Part shown: positions 25,291 through 34,497 of the stretch, piece by piece | Numbering within the stretch: the stretch's first letter is position 1 | How the letters are laid out: each line of letters begins with the position of its first letter | NCBI GenBank assembly: GCA_037142515.1 | Contig: JBAXAM010000003.1 | Coordinates: 1-64,000 of the forward strand | DNA length: 64,000 nt | From: JBAXAM01 sp037142515 | GTDB lineage: Bacteria > Pseudomonadota > Gammaproteobacteria > UBA9339 | Direction of reading: 5' to 3' | The notes under the pieces: generated by a model | Database searches by the model: none | Seen by the model: the letters and a program-made list of their open reading frames with translations, nothing else | What the model was told of the DNA's origin: nothing | Made by a program: the position numbers and the translations under genes

Positions 25291-25665
25291 ATGGCAACTG
25301 CAAATCAATTAATAAAGAAGCCAAGGCGACTTAGAACTTGGAAAAATTCTGTACCAGCGTTAGCTGCATGTCCGCAAAAACGAGGTGTTTGTATGCGTGT
25401 TTATACAACAACTCCTAAAAAGCCAAACTCGGCATTGCGAAAAGTTGCGCGTGTACGTTTGACTAATGGTATGGAAGTAACTACTTATATTGGTGGTGAA
25501 GGCCACAACTTACAAGAGCACTCAGTAGTGTTAATTCGAGGTGGCCGTGTTAAGGATTTACCAGGTGTGCGTTATCATATTGTTCGTGGGAGTTTAGATA
25601 CCACAGGTGTTGATGGACGCAAACAAGGAAGATCTAAGTACGGAGCCAAGAAGGCAAAGAAATAA
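25291..25665 (+). CDS. rpsL: 30S ribosomal protein S12
   Basis: A decoding-centre protein; 124 aa from ATG 25291, where MATANQLIKKPR matches the family start (a 9-residue upstream extension has no support). The streptomycin-contact regions TTTPKKPNSALRKV and GGRVKDLPGVRYH are wild-type. It is the first gene of the str operon, about 44 bp after the -10 hexamer. Confidence 0.98.
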   Translation: MATANQLIKKPRRLRTWKNSVPALAACPQKRGVCMRVYTTTPKKPNSALRKVARVRLTNGMEVTTYIGGEGHNLQEHSVVLIRGGRVKDLPGVRYHIVRGSLDTTGVDGRKQGRSKYGAKKAKK

Positions 25666-25696
25666 TTTTAATGTAATTAAATTTTAATGTAATTAA
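25665..25696. repeat. 16-bp tandem duplication before rpsG
   Basis: ATTTTAATGTAATTAA is repeated exactly twice, starting at the final base of the rpsL stop codon and ending 4 bp before the rpsG start. It fills the S12-S7 spacer, which in E. coli carries the S7 autoregulatory site. It leaves rpsG without a recognisable Shine-Dalgarno. Confidence 0.8.
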
Positions 25697-25700
25697 ATTT

Positions 25701-26210
25701 ATGGCAAGAAGAAAATCAGCAGCAAAGAGAGAAGTTTTACCTGACCCATTATTTGGCGGCATGTTATTAACTAAATTTATGAATGTTGTAATGCGTCGTG
25801 GTAAGAAATCAATTGCCGAGAAAATAGTTTATGGCTCTCTGCAAAAAATTGTTGAGCGCAAAGCTGGTGGCGAAGGTAGTATATATGCCAACGAGAGTTC
25901 GCGTAAAGTAGCGATTGAGATATTTGAAAAGTCGTTAGATGCTTTAAAGCCTACAGTTGAAGTCAGGTCGCGTAGGGTTGGCGGTGCAACCTATCAGATT
26001 CCAGTTGAAGTAAGGCCGGATAGAAAAATTGCCTTAGCGATGCGATGGTTGGTAGAAGCTGCGCATGTGCGTAGTGAAAAGGGCATGGTTTTACGTCTCG
26101 CTAATGAAATTTTGGATACGCTTGAGGGCAAGGGCGGTGCAATTAAAAAAAGAGAAGATGTTCACAAAATGGCGAAAGCAAATCAGGCCTTTGCCCATTA
26201 TAGATGGTAA
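25701..26210 (+). CDS. rpsG: 30S ribosomal protein S7
   Basis: A primary 16S rRNA-binding protein of the head domain. The 169 aa start ARRKSAAKREVLPDP with MRRGKKSIAEKIVYG near residue 31 and the C-terminal KREDVHKMAKANQAFAHYRW. An insertion of about ten residues (around RKAGGEGSIYANESS, 54-68) makes it longer than the common 156-aa form. No ribosome-binding site is visible; it may depend on coupling to rpsL or on an AU-rich leader. Confidence 0.97.
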   Translation: MARRKSAAKREVLPDPLFGGMLLTKFMNVVMRRGKKSIAEKIVYGSLQKIVERKAGGEGSIYANESSRKVAIEIFEKSLDALKPTVEVRSRRVGGATYQIPVEVRPDRKIALAMRWLVEAAHVRSEKGMVLRLANEILDTLEGKGGAIKKREDVHKMAKANQAFAHYRW

Positions 26211-26219
26211 AGAGAAATA

Positions 26220-28310
26220 ATGTCACGTACACATCCATTAAAATATTATAGAAACATTGGTATTGCGGCGCACATTGATGCGGGCAAGACTACGACTACC
26301 GAAAGAGTGTTGTTTTATACTGGTGTTTCGCACAAGATGGGTGAAGTGCATGAAGGTACTGCTGTCATGGATTGGATGGAGCAAGAGCGTGAACGCGGTA
26401 TTACGATCACTGCTGCAGCGACCACGTGTCGCTGGAGTGGAATGAATAAACAGTATCAAGAACATCGCATTAATATTATTGATACACCTGGACATGTTGA
26501 TTTTACTATTGAGGTTGAGCGCTCGCTTCGTGTGCTTGATGGTGCGGTGGTTGTATTTTGTGCTGTTGGTGGTGTTGAGCCGCAGTCGGAAACTGTATGG
26601 CGTCAAGCTAATAAGTATAAGGTTCCGCGAATTTGTTTTGTCAATAAAATGGATCGTGCTGGAGCTGATTTTTTCCGCGTCGCAAAACAAATTGTTGACC
26701 GTTTAGGTGCTAATGCGGCTGTTATGCAGGTGCCAATTGGAAAAGAAGAAAATTTTAAAGGCGTAATAGATTTGGTTGGTATGCGCGCTATTTTTTGGAG
26801 TGAAGAAGATAAAGGGATGACTTATAAAGAAGAGAATATTCCGGAAGATTTGCAGTCTATTTGCGATGAGTTGCATGAAAAGTTGATTGAGCAAGCAGCA
26901 GAAGCTGATGAAGAATTAATGCATAAATATTTAGAAGGTCACAAGTTGACAGTAGAAGAGATTAGAGCGGGCATCAGAAAACGCACGATTGCCAATGAAA
27001 TTGCTCCAGTATTTTGTGGGTCAGCCTTTAAGAACAAGGGCGTTCAGGCGGTATTAGACGGTGTTATTGATTATTTGCCTGCGCCAAATGAGATTGCGGC
27101 AATCAATGGTATACTTGAAAATGGTACCGAAGCGATTCGCAAAGCTTCTGATGAGGAGCCTTTTGCTGCACTGGCTTTCAAAATTGCTACTGATCCGTTT
27201 GTGGGCGCTTTGACATTTTTTAGAGTTTATTCCGGTGTTTTGCGTTCAGGGGATGGGGTTTATAACCCAGTAAAGTGTAAAAAAGAACGAATTGGTCGTA
27301 TTGTACAATTACATGCGGATACGCGCTTAGAGATTAAGGAAGTTTATGCTGGTGATATCGCCGCCGCTGTCGGTTTAAAAAATGTTACTACTGGTGATAC
27401 GCTTTGTGATGAAGATAATATTATTACGCTAGAACGCATGGAGTTTCCTGAGCCTGTTATCTCAGTTGCTGTTGAGCCAAAAACTAAGGCTGATCAGGAA
27501 AAAATGGGAATTGCGCTAAATAAGTTAGCACAAGAAGATCCATCTTTTCGTGTTCACACAGATGAAGAGTCAGGTCAGACAATTATTGAAGGGATGGGTG
27601 AGTTACATTTAGAAATTATTGTTGACCGTATGAAGCGTGAGTTTAGTGTTGATGCTAATGTTGGTAAGCCACAAGTTGCTTATCGTGAAACTATACGTAA
27701 ACTTGTTGAGCAAGAAGGTAAATACATTAAACAATCAGGTGGTCGTGGTCAGTATGGACATGTTTGGATCAAAATTGAGCCGTTGGCACGTGGTGCAGGG
27801 TATGAATATGTTAATGATATTGTAGGCGGCGTGATTCCGAGAGAATATATACCAGCAGTCGATAAGGGTATTAAGGGGCAAATGGAAAATGGTGTTATAG
27901 CTGGCTATCCTGTGGTTGATGTTCGGGTTACTTTATTTGATGGTTCTTATCACGATGTTGACTCGAGCGAAATGGCGTTTAAAATAGCCGGTTCAATGGC
28001 TTTCAGAGAGGGTGCTCTTAAAGCGGATCCTGTGCTTTTAGAGCCTATAATGAGTGTTGAAGTAGTGACGCCTGAAGAATATATGGGCGATGTGGTTGGT
28101 GACTTGAGTCGTCGTCGCGGTGTTATTCAAGCGATGGATGCAGGTCCATCTGGAAAAATTATTAAAGCTGAGGTTCCTCTCGGCGAGATGTTTGGTTACG
28201 CTACTGATGTGCGTTCAATGAGTCAAGGGCGAGCGACATATACAATGGAATTTGCTAAGTATAATGAGGCTCCTTCTAGTATAACCGAGTCGGTAGTAAA
28301 GAAAAAATAA
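26220..28310 (+). CDS. fusA: elongation factor G
   Basis: The translocation GTPase, 696 aa. The G domain carries AHIDAGKTTTTERVLFYTG, IDTPGHVDFTIEVERSLRVLDG and FVNKMDRAGADF. Domains II-V follow, including GMGELHLEIIVDRMKREF near residue 462 and the domain IV segment GRGQYGHVWIKIEP near 505. It lies 9 bp after rpsG and is followed by the second tuf gene, the standard str operon order. Confidence 0.98.
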   Translation: MSRTHPLKYYRNIGIAAHIDAGKTTTTERVLFYTGVSHKMGEVHEGTAVMDWMEQERERGITITAAATTCRWSGMNKQYQEHRINIIDTPGHVDFTIEVERSLRVLDGAVVVFCAVGGVEPQSETVWRQANKYKVPRICFVNKMDRAGADFFRVAKQIVDRLGANAAVMQVPIGKEENFKGVIDLVGMRAIFWSEEDKGMTYKEENIPEDLQSICDELHEKLIEQAAEADEELMHKYLEGHKLTVEEIRAGIRKRTIANEIAPVFCGSAFKNKGVQAVLDGVIDYLPAPNEIAAINGILENGTEAIRKASDEEPFAALAFKIATDPFVGALTFFRVYSGVLRSGDGVYNPVKCKKERIGRIVQLHADTRLEIKEVYAGDIAAAVGLKNVTTGDTLCDEDNIITLERMEFPEPVISVAVEPKTKADQEKMGIALNKLAQEDPSFRVHTDEESGQTIIEGMGELHLEIIVDRMKREFSVDANVGKPQVAYRETIRKLVEQEGKYIKQSGGRGQYGHVWIKIEPLARGAGYEYVNDIVGGVIPREYIPAVDKGIKGQMENGVIAGYPVVDVRVTLFDGSYHDVDSSEMAFKIAGSMAFREGALKADPVLLEPIMSVEVVTPEEYMGDVVGDLSRRRGVIQAMDAGPSGKIIKAEVPLGEMFGYATDVRSMSQGRATYTMEFAKYNEAPSSITESVVKKK

Positions 28311-28347
28311 GTATTTTTAAAAACCTATAAAAATAGGAGTACAAACA

Positions 28348-29541
28348 ATGGCAGAAAAAGAAAAATTTGATCGAACCAAGCCGCATATAAATATCGGTAC
28401 TATAGGGCATGTAGATCATGGTAAAACAACGCTAACAGCAGCGATGACGATGGTACTGGCTGCAAAATTTGGTGGTGAAGTAAAGAAATTCGACGAAATT
28501 GACAATGCCCCAGAAGAAAAAGAAAGAGGCATAACAATAGCAACTTCGCATGTTGAATATCAAACAGCGAAATTCCATGTTGCTCACGTAGATTGCCCAG
28601 GACATGCTGATTATGTAAAAAACATGATTACTGGAGCAGCACAGATGGATGGAGCTGTTTTGGTTGTAAGTGCAGCTGATGGTCCAATGCCACAAACCAG
28701 AGAGCACATTCTTTTGGCCAGACAGGTTGGAGTGCCAAAAATTATTGTATATTTAAATAAAGCTGATATGGTGGACGATCCTGAGTTATTGCAGCTGGTT
28801 GAGATGGAGATTAGAGATTTATTGAATAAATATGAATTTCCAGGAGATATAACGCCGATTGTTGTTGGTTCTGCCTTAAAAGCGCTTGAAGGAGATAAAA
28901 GCGAATTGGGAGAGCCATCGATATTGAAATTGGCTCAAACGATAGATGAGTATTTTGTAATACCAGAGCGTCCAAAAAACAAACCGTTTTTGATGCCAAT
29001 AGAAGATGTATTTTCTATATCAGGAAGAGGCACGGTAGTAACTGGAAGAATTGAAAGAGGTATAGTTAAGTCTGGAGAAGAAGTAGAGATAGTTGGGATT
29101 CGTCCTACACAAAAGACTATATGTACCGGTGTTGAGATGTTTAGAAAGATTTTGGACCAAGGAGAAGCTGGAGATAATGTTGGAGTGTTATTGCGTGGCA
29201 CTAAGAAAGAAGATGTCGAAAGAGGTCAGGTATTAGCGCATCCAGGAACGATAACTCCACATACTAAGTTTGAAGCTGAAGTATATGTACTTTCGAAAGA
29301 AGAAGGTGGAAGACACACAGCGTTTTTCAAAGGATATCGTCCACAGTTTTATTTTAGAACTACTGACGTAACTGGAGCAGTGGAATTACCATCTGGTGTT
29401 GAGATGGTGATGCCCGGAGATAATATTAAGATAGTAGTAGCCTTAATAGTACCGGTTGCTATGGAAGACGGGGTAAGATTTGCAATAAGAGAGGGCGGCC
29501 GAACAGTTGGCGCTGGGGTTGTAACTAAGATTATTGAATAG
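28348..29541 (+). CDS. tuf: elongation factor Tu, copy 2
   Basis: Identical in protein (397 aa) and in DNA to the copy at 12256 over 1,215 bp, ending at the second base of the stop codon (here TAG, there TAA). This copy holds the str operon position between fusA and rpsJ. Its AGGAG box is part of the shared block. Such exact identity 16 kb apart points to gene conversion, common for tuf pairs. Codon choice (AGA for most Arg, frequent ATA and GGA) differs from fusA and the ribosomal genes on both sides, so the sequence may have been imported once and then copied to both sites. Confidence 0.98.
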   Translation: MAEKEKFDRTKPHINIGTIGHVDHGKTTLTAAMTMVLAAKFGGEVKKFDEIDNAPEEKERGITIATSHVEYQTAKFHVAHVDCPGHADYVKNMITGAAQMDGAVLVVSAADGPMPQTREHILLARQVGVPKIIVYLNKADMVDDPELLQLVEMEIRDLLNKYEFPGDITPIVVGSALKALEGDKSELGEPSILKLAQTIDEYFVIPERPKNKPFLMPIEDVFSISGRGTVVTGRIERGIVKSGEEVEIVGIRPTQKTICTGVEMFRKILDQGEAGDNVGVLLRGTKKEDVERGQVLAHPGTITPHTKFEAEVYVLSKEEGGRHTAFFKGYRPQFYFRTTDVTGAVELPSGVEMVMPGDNIKIVVALIVPVAMEDGVRFAIREGGRTVGAGVVTKIIE

Positions 29542-29549
29542 GTTTAAAC

Positions 29550-29876
29550 ATGTCGGCTGTTATAAAAAAGAGTCAAAGAATTCGTATTCGCTTAAAGGCA
29601 TTTGATCATCGTTTGATCGATCAGGCGACACATGAAATTGTTGAAACTGCAAAGCGTACTGGCGCACAGATTCGTGGGCCGATTCCGTTGCCGAATCGTA
29701 TAGAGCGTTTTACTGTTTGTACTTCGCCAAATGCAGATAAAGATGCACGGGATCAGTATGAGATTCGTACTCATAAACGTTTGCTCGACATAGTGTTTCC
29801 AACTGATAAAACAGTTGATGCGTTGATGAAGTTAGATTTAGCTGCTGGAGTTGAGGTTCAGATCAGTGTTGATTAA
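29550..29876 (+). CDS. rpsJ: 30S ribosomal protein S10 (NusE)
   Basis: 108 aa: a ribosomal head protein and NusB partner in antitermination. It begins MSAVIKKSQRIRIRLKAFDH with a five- to six-residue lead before the usual QRIRIRLKA start. GPIPLPNRIERFTV near residue 43 and THKRLLDI near 76 are typical. It is the first gene of the S10 operon, 8 bp after tuf. Confidence 0.97.
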   Translation: MSAVIKKSQRIRIRLKAFDHRLIDQATHEIVETAKRTGAQIRGPIPLPNRIERFTVCTSPNADKDARDQYEIRTHKRLLDIVFPTDKTVDALMKLDLAAGVEVQISVD

Positions 29877-29891
29877 TTAAGGTTTAAGAAA

Positions 29892-30557
29892 ATGACTATT
29901 GGTTTAATAGGAAAAAAATGTGGCATGACTCGAATATTTTCTCTCGAGGGTAAGTCAATCCCGGTGACGGTTATTGAGGTTTTGCCTAATCGTATTGTAC
30001 AAGTTAAAACTAAAGAGAATGATTTGTATAATGCTATTCAAGTTACTACTGGCACTAAAAAACCCCTTAAGGTTAATAAGGCTATAGCTGGTCATTTTAG
30101 CAAAGCTAATGTTGCCACTGGAGATGGGTTATGGGAGTTTCGTTTAGCTGAGAATGAAGACAAGGATTTAGTGGTGGGTAGTGAGTTTACGGTTGATTTA
30201 TTTAAAGTTGGGCAGATAGTTGATGTTAATGGTGTAACGAAAGGAAAAGGGTTTGCAGGTGTAATTAAACGCCATCATTTTTCTGGCGGTCCTGCTAGCC
30301 ATGGAAATTCTTTGTCGCACCGCGCTCCGGGATCTATTGGTCAGCGCCAAACTCCTGGCCGTGTATTTAAAGGCAAAAAAATGGCTGGTCATTTAGGTAG
30401 TGTTAACAGAAGTATTCAGAGTCAAAAAGTTGTTAAAATTGATAATGAGCGCAATTTAATTATGATTAAAGGTGGTATCCCCGGTGCTCCAGGTGGATAC
30501 GTTGTAATAACCCCTGCGGCTAAAGTAAAAACAAGAGGAGATGGGGATGGAGCTTAA
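29892..30557 (+). CDS. rplC: 50S ribosomal protein L3
   Basis: 221 aa; an early assembly protein at the peptidyl transferase periphery. Marks are GLIGKKCGMTRIF at the N-terminus and GVTKGKGFAGVIKRHHF near residue 113. The conserved loop SHGNSLSHRAPGSIGQRQTPG follows, then GKKMAGHLG. Its end overlaps the start of rplD by 11 bp. Confidence 0.97.
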   Translation: MTIGLIGKKCGMTRIFSLEGKSIPVTVIEVLPNRIVQVKTKENDLYNAIQVTTGTKKPLKVNKAIAGHFSKANVATGDGLWEFRLAENEDKDLVVGSEFTVDLFKVGQIVDVNGVTKGKGFAGVIKRHHFSGGPASHGNSLSHRAPGSIGQRQTPGRVFKGKKMAGHLGSVNRSIQSQKVVKIDNERNLIMIKGGIPGAPGGYVVITPAAKVKTRGDGDGA

Positions 30558-31152
30558 AATATTAGATACATCTGGTGTGGTTTGTGTTGCAGATGAGATT
30601 TTTACTAAAAAATTCAATGAAGATTTGATTCATCAGGTTGTTCAAGCGTATCGTGCTGGTGGTCGATCTGGTAATCGAGCACAAAAGAGCCGCTCTGAAG
30701 TGCGTGGTGGTGGTGCAAAACCAAGGCCGCAAAAAGGTAGTGGCCGCTCGCGTGCTGGTACAATTCGTAGTCCAATATGGCGTGGTGGTGGCGTTACATT
30801 TGCGGCAAAACAAAAAGATTTTTCGCAAAAGATTAATAAGAAAATGTATTCTGGTGCGATGTGCTCTATTTTGTCTGAATTGGTGCGTCAAGATCGCTTG
30901 GTATTGGTGGATAATTTTGTTATTGCTAGTCAAAAGACCAGAGATTTTACTAAAAAATTAGCTGAATTTGGTCTTAAACAAGTTTTAATTGTGGTTGATG
31001 AGATTGATCCGAATTTGTACTTGGCTTCACGCAATTTAATAAACGTAGATGTATGTGATGTGAACGGTGTTAATCCGGTAAATTTAATTGGTTTTGAGAA
31101 AGTTTTATTTACGGTACCCGCGCTGAAAAAAGTTGAAGAGAGATTGGCATGA
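30547..31152 (+). CDS. rplD: 50S ribosomal protein L4
   Basis: 201 aa from ATG 30547, chosen because GAGGAG ends six bases upstream; the ATG at 30541 would leave no space. L4 lines the exit tunnel and is the S10 operon autoregulator in E. coli. The tunnel loop GGGAKPRPQKGSGRSRAGTI and KKMYSGAMCSILSELVRQDR are present. It overlaps rplC by 11 bp and rplW by 4 bp (ATGA). Confidence 0.97.
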   Translation: MELKILDTSGVVCVADEIFTKKFNEDLIHQVVQAYRAGGRSGNRAQKSRSEVRGGGAKPRPQKGSGRSRAGTIRSPIWRGGGVTFAAKQKDFSQKINKKMYSGAMCSILSELVRQDRLVLVDNFVIASQKTRDFTKKLAEFGLKQVLIVVDEIDPNLYLASRNLINVDVCDVNGVNPVNLIGFEKVLFTVPALKKVEERLA

Positions 31153-31445
31153 ATAATAATAAAAGCAAATTAATGAAAATTATTATAGCGCCTTGTGTGT
31201 CAGAAAAATCAACAGGCGTAAGAGTAGATCGCCAATATGTTTTTCGTGTGCAGAGCGTTGCAACCAAGCCGCAGGTTGCGCGCGCAATAAAATTATTGTT
31301 TGATGTTGATGTTGATGCTGTACGTGTAAGCAACGTAAAAGGTAAGACCCGTAGGTTTGGTAATATTCAGGGGCGACGTAAAGATTGGAAAAAGGCTTAT
31401 GTTACTATTAAAGAAGGCCAGACAATTAATTTGGGTGGAGCTTAG
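31149..31445 (+). CDS. rplW: 50S ribosomal protein L23
   Basis: 98 aa; an exit-tunnel rim protein and docking site for SRP and trigger factor. PCVSEKSTGVRVDRQYVFRV near residue 15 and KGKTRRFGNIQGRRKDWKKAYV near 64 are family marks. The ATG overlaps the rplD stop (ATGA), suggesting translational coupling. Confidence 0.97.
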   Translation: MNNNKSKLMKIIIAPCVSEKSTGVRVDRQYVFRVQSVATKPQVARAIKLLFDVDVDAVRVSNVKGKTRRFGNIQGRRKDWKKAYVTIKEGQTINLGGA

Positions 31446-31448
31446 TTT

Positions 31449-32282
31449 ATGGCTATTGTAAAAACCAAACCAACTTCTCCGGCGAGACGCTTTGTTATTA
31501 AAGTTGTCAACCCGGATTTGTATAAAGGCAAGCCATACGCCCCGCTCTTGGCTTCCAAGCAGCGAGGTCGTGGTAGTGCACGTAATAATTTAGGCAGAAT
31601 GACTGTCAGACACCATGGTGGTGGCAGTAAGAGACAGTATCGTGTTATTGATTTCAAGCGTGACAAAGATGGTATTGCTGCTCGAGTTGAAAGATTAGAG
31701 TACGATCCAAATCGCAGGCCATATATTGCTTTAGTTTTATATAAAGATGGTGAGCGCAGATATATTATTGCGCCGAAAGATTTAAAAGTTGGTGATGAAA
31801 TAGTGTCAGGCCCAGATGCGGCAATTAAGACCGGAAATTGTTTGCCGTTAAATAGTATACCAGTTGGCACTATGGTGCATTGCATAGAGATGCGGCCTAA
31901 AAAAGGCGCCCAAATAGCTCGTAGCGCTGGTGCTTCGGTGCAGATTGTTGCTCGTGAAGGAGAATACGTAACACTGCGCTTGCGTTCTGGTGAAATTAGA
32001 AAGATTTTAGCAACATGTAGAGCGTGTGTTGGAGAAGTGTCCAATGCTGAGCATAATTTGCGCTCTCTTGGTAAAGCTGGTGCTTCACGTTGGCGCGGTA
32101 TTCGCCCAACAGTTCGCGGTGTTGCTATGAACCCAGTTGATCATCCACATGGTGGTGGTGAAGGTAAGACCTCTGGAGGTCGTCATCCTGTGACTCCTTA
32201 TGGTCAACCAACAAAGGGATATCATACACGCAATAATAAACGTACTAATTCGATGATTGTTCGTCGTCGTCATGCTAAGTGA
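31449..32282 (+). CDS. rplB: 50S ribosomal protein L2
   Basis: 277 aa; a core 23S-binding protein near the peptidyl transferase centre. The N-terminal OB region carries GRMTVRHHGGGSKRQYRVIDF. The catalytic-region His is in AMNPVDHPHGGGEGKTSGGRHP near residue 225. It starts 3 bp after rplW. Confidence 0.98.
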   Translation: MAIVKTKPTSPARRFVIKVVNPDLYKGKPYAPLLASKQRGRGSARNNLGRMTVRHHGGGSKRQYRVIDFKRDKDGIAARVERLEYDPNRRPYIALVLYKDGERRYIIAPKDLKVGDEIVSGPDAAIKTGNCLPLNSIPVGTMVHCIEMRPKKGAQIARSAGASVQIVAREGEYVTLRLRSGEIRKILATCRACVGEVSNAEHNLRSLGKAGASRWRGIRPTVRGVAMNPVDHPHGGGEGKTSGGRHPVTPYGQPTKGYHTRNNKRTNSMIVRRRHAK

Positions 32283-32292
32283 GGATTAAAAC

Positions 32293-32595
32293 GTGCCACG
32301 TTCGGTTAAAAAAGGACCTTTTGTTGATGCTCATCTACTAAAGAAAGTAGAAGCAGCGCAAGAGTCTAAAAGTAAAAAGCCAATTAAAACTTGGTCGCGT
32401 AGATCAATGGTTATTCCAGATATGGTGGGTTTAACTATTGCGGTTCATAACGGTAAAGATCATGTGCCAGTTTTTATTACTGAGAACATGGTTGGCCACA
32501 AACTTGGTGAATTTGCACAAACTCGTACTTTCCGTGTTCACTCTGGTGAGCGTAAGGTACAGAAAGAAGATACTAAAGATAATAAGAAAAAATAA
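32293..32595 (+). CDS. rpsS: 30S ribosomal protein S19
   Basis: 100 aa, starting with GTG after a GAGG box. PRSVKKGPFVDAHLLKK and GHKLGEFAQTRTF are typical. The C-terminus has an extra Lys/Asp-rich tail of about eight residues. It is followed 4 bp later by rplV. Confidence 0.97.
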   Translation: MPRSVKKGPFVDAHLLKKVEAAQESKSKKPIKTWSRRSMVIPDMVGLTIAVHNGKDHVPVFITENMVGHKLGEFAQTRTFRVHSGERKVQKEDTKDNKKK

Positions 32596-32599
32596 TAAA

Positions 32600-32941
32600 A
32601 TGGAAACAATAGCTAAACATAAACATGCGCGTTCTTCTGCACAAAAAGTGCGATTAATTGCTGATCAAATTCGGGGCTTGAAAGTTGCGCGTGCGCTTGA
32701 TGTTTTGAATTTTAGTACTAAAAAAGCCGCGTCTTTGGTTCAAGAAGTTTTAAAGTCGGCAATTGCTAATGCTGAGCATAATGCTGGTGCAGATATAGAC
32801 GAATTAAAGGTATCTCGTGTTTTTGTTGATGAGGCTACCAGAATGAGACGTATGCATGCGCGCGCTAAAGGTCGAGGTTGTCGCATTTTAAAGCGCACTT
32901 GTCATATTAATGTTGTAGTTACCGATGGCAAGGGGAATTAG
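32600..32941 (+). CDS. rplV: 50S ribosomal protein L22
   Basis: 113 aa from ATG 32600. An in-frame start 162 bp upstream would overlap rpsS and gives non-homologous residues, so it is rejected. RSSAQKVRLIADQIRG near residue 11 and the tunnel-tip hairpin DEATRMRRMHARAKGRG near 79 are intact, with no macrolide-resistance-like deletion. Spacing to rpsC is 2 bp. Confidence 0.97.
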   Translation: METIAKHKHARSSAQKVRLIADQIRGLKVARALDVLNFSTKKAASLVQEVLKSAIANAEHNAGADIDELKVSRVFVDEATRMRRMHARAKGRGCRILKRTCHINVVVTDGKGN

Positions 32942-32943
32942 GC

Positions 32944-33627
32944 ATGGGTCAAAAAGTAAATCCAGTTGGTATACGCTTAGGAATAGTTCGGGATTGGACA
33001 TCTACTTGGTATGCTAATTCAAAAACATATTCTAGTTATTTAAATTCAGATATTAAATTACGTAATTATTTAACAAAAAAATATGTAGGGGCTTTAATTA
33101 GTCGCATTCAAATTGAAAGACCTGCAAAAAATGCACGTATTACGATTTATGCCGGTAAGCCAGGTATTATTTTGGGTAAAAAAGGTGGGGATGTTGATGC
33201 GCTCAGAAAAGAGCTTGGGGCTATGCTTGGCATTCCAGTGCATGTCAATATTGAAGAGATTAAAAAAGTAGACTTGGATGCTAAGTTAGTTGCTGAGAAT
33301 ATCGCGCAGCAACTAGAACGTAGAATCATGTTTCGTCGTGCTATGAAGCGTGCAGTGCAAAGCGCTTTAAAAGCAGGAGCTTTAGGGGTAAAGGTTCATG
33401 TCAGTGGGCGTTTGGGTGGATCAGAAATTGCTAGAGCCGAGTGGTATCGTGAAGGTCGTGTGCCGTTACATACTTTTCGTGCTGACATTGATTATAGCCT
33501 AGCTGAAGCAAATACTACTTATGGAATAATCGGTGTGAAAGTATGGATATTTAAGGGTGAGAAAATCGGCAAAACTGTTCTTGCTGCAGAGGCACCTCCG
33601 GTAGTCGAAGAAAAAGGTGAAAATTAA
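32944..33627 (+). CDS. rpsC: 30S ribosomal protein S3
   Basis: 227 aa; an mRNA-entry protein with a type II KH domain. MGQKVNPVGIRLG opens the protein; GKPGIILGKKGGDVDALRKEL near residue 71 is the KH loop, and GRLGGSEIARAEWYREGRVPLHT near 157 is the C-terminal domain. The tail is short and acidic. Confidence 0.98.
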   Translation: MGQKVNPVGIRLGIVRDWTSTWYANSKTYSSYLNSDIKLRNYLTKKYVGALISRIQIERPAKNARITIYAGKPGIILGKKGGDVDALRKELGAMLGIPVHVNIEEIKKVDLDAKLVAENIAQQLERRIMFRRAMKRAVQSALKAGALGVKVHVSGRLGGSEIARAEWYREGRVPLHTFRADIDYSLAEANTTYGIIGVKVWIFKGEKIGKTVLAAEAPPVVEEKGEN

Positions 33628-33630
33628 TTT

Positions 33631-34044
33631 ATGTTGCAACCGAAGAAAACAAAGTACCGTAAGCAATTCAAGGGACGCAATCGTGGTATTGCTACTCGTG
33701 GTGCTGCGGTAAGTTTTGGTGAATACGGCTTAAAAACAGCTGAGCGTGCTCGTCTTACGGCTAGACAGATAGAGGCAGCACGGCGTTCTATCACGCGTCA
33801 TATTAAGCGTGGTGGTAAATTGTGGATTCGTGTTTTTCCGGATAAACCAATTACTAAAAAGCCACTTGAAGTTCGCCAAGGTAAGGGCAAAGGCCCTGTT
33901 GAGTATTGGGTGGCCTTGGTTCAGCCAGGAAAGGTTTTGTTTGAAGTTGAAGGTGTTCCCGAGGCGCTGGCGCGAGAAGCGTTTGTTTTAGCAGCAGCTA
34001 AATTGCCAGTGAAAACAGTATTTGTTGCGCGGACGATAATGTAA
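33631..34044 (+). CDS. rplP: 50S ribosomal protein L16
   Basis: 137 aa; it helps place A-site tRNA. MLQPKKTKYRKQFKGRNRG and VRQGKGKGPVEYWVALVQPG are conserved. The Arg in the latter region that is hydroxylated in E. coli (R81) falls at the R of EVRQGKGKG. The stop overlaps the rpmC start by one base. Confidence 0.97.
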   Translation: MLQPKKTKYRKQFKGRNRGIATRGAAVSFGEYGLKTAERARLTARQIEAARRSITRHIKRGGKLWIRVFPDKPITKKPLEVRQGKGKGPVEYWVALVQPGKVLFEVEGVPEALAREAFVLAAAKLPVKTVFVARTIM

Positions 34045-34244
34045 TGAAAGCAAGTGAATTAAGAGCCAAAACATCTGATGAGTTAACTGCTGAGTTGGCA
34101 ACTTTACAAAAAGAGCAGTTTAATTTGCGTATCCAGAGAAGCACTGGTGAGGCTCCGCGTACGCATAATTTTCGACTAGTGCGACGTAAAATTGCGCAAA
34201 TTAAAACTATTTTGAATGAGAAAATACATGAACAAAAAGGCTAA
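34044..34244 (+). CDS. rpmC: 50S ribosomal protein L29
   Basis: 66 aa; a small two-helix exit-tunnel protein. MKASELRAKTSDELTAEL and a C-terminal RRKIAQIKTILNEK are typical. It overlaps rplP by 1 bp and the next gene, rpsQ, by 17 bp. Confidence 0.96.
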   Translation: MKASELRAKTSDELTAELATLQKEQFNLRIQRSTGEAPRTHNFRLVRRKIAQIKTILNEKIHEQKG

Positions 34245-34497
34245 AGTTGTTCGTACACTGAGTGGCAGTGTGGTTAGTAATAAAATGGATAAAACCATTG
34301 TGGTATTGGTTGTGCGTAAAATTAAGCATCCTCTCTATGGTAAATATATAAAGCGCTCAACCAAAATTCATGCACATGATGAAAAAAATATTTGTAAAGA
34401 AGGCGATGTTGTTGTTATTGTAGAGTCTCGACCAATTTCCCGTACTAAACATTGGAAATTGCACGAGGTAATTAAAAAATGTGGTGAGGAATCTTAA
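34228..34497 (+). CDS. rpsQ: 30S ribosomal protein S17
   Basis: 89 aa from ATG 34228 (MNKKAKVVRTLSG); an in-frame ATG twelve bases upstream is possible but gives a non-family lead. It is an OB-fold 16S-binding protein with VVSNKMDKTIVVLV and HPLYGKYIKRSTK. It overlaps rpmC by 17 bp and rplN by 1 bp, so expression is probably coupled. Confidence 0.96.
   Translation: MNKKAKVVRTLSGSVVSNKMDKTIVVLVVRKIKHPLYGKYIKRSTKIHAHDEKNICKEGDVVVIVESRPISRTKHWKLHEVIKKCGEES

Noticed and set aside
12234..29540. The tuf duplication as an assembly error
   Set aside because: The flanks differ (tRNA-Trp/secE versus rpsJ), both are standard tuf positions, and the stop codons differ.
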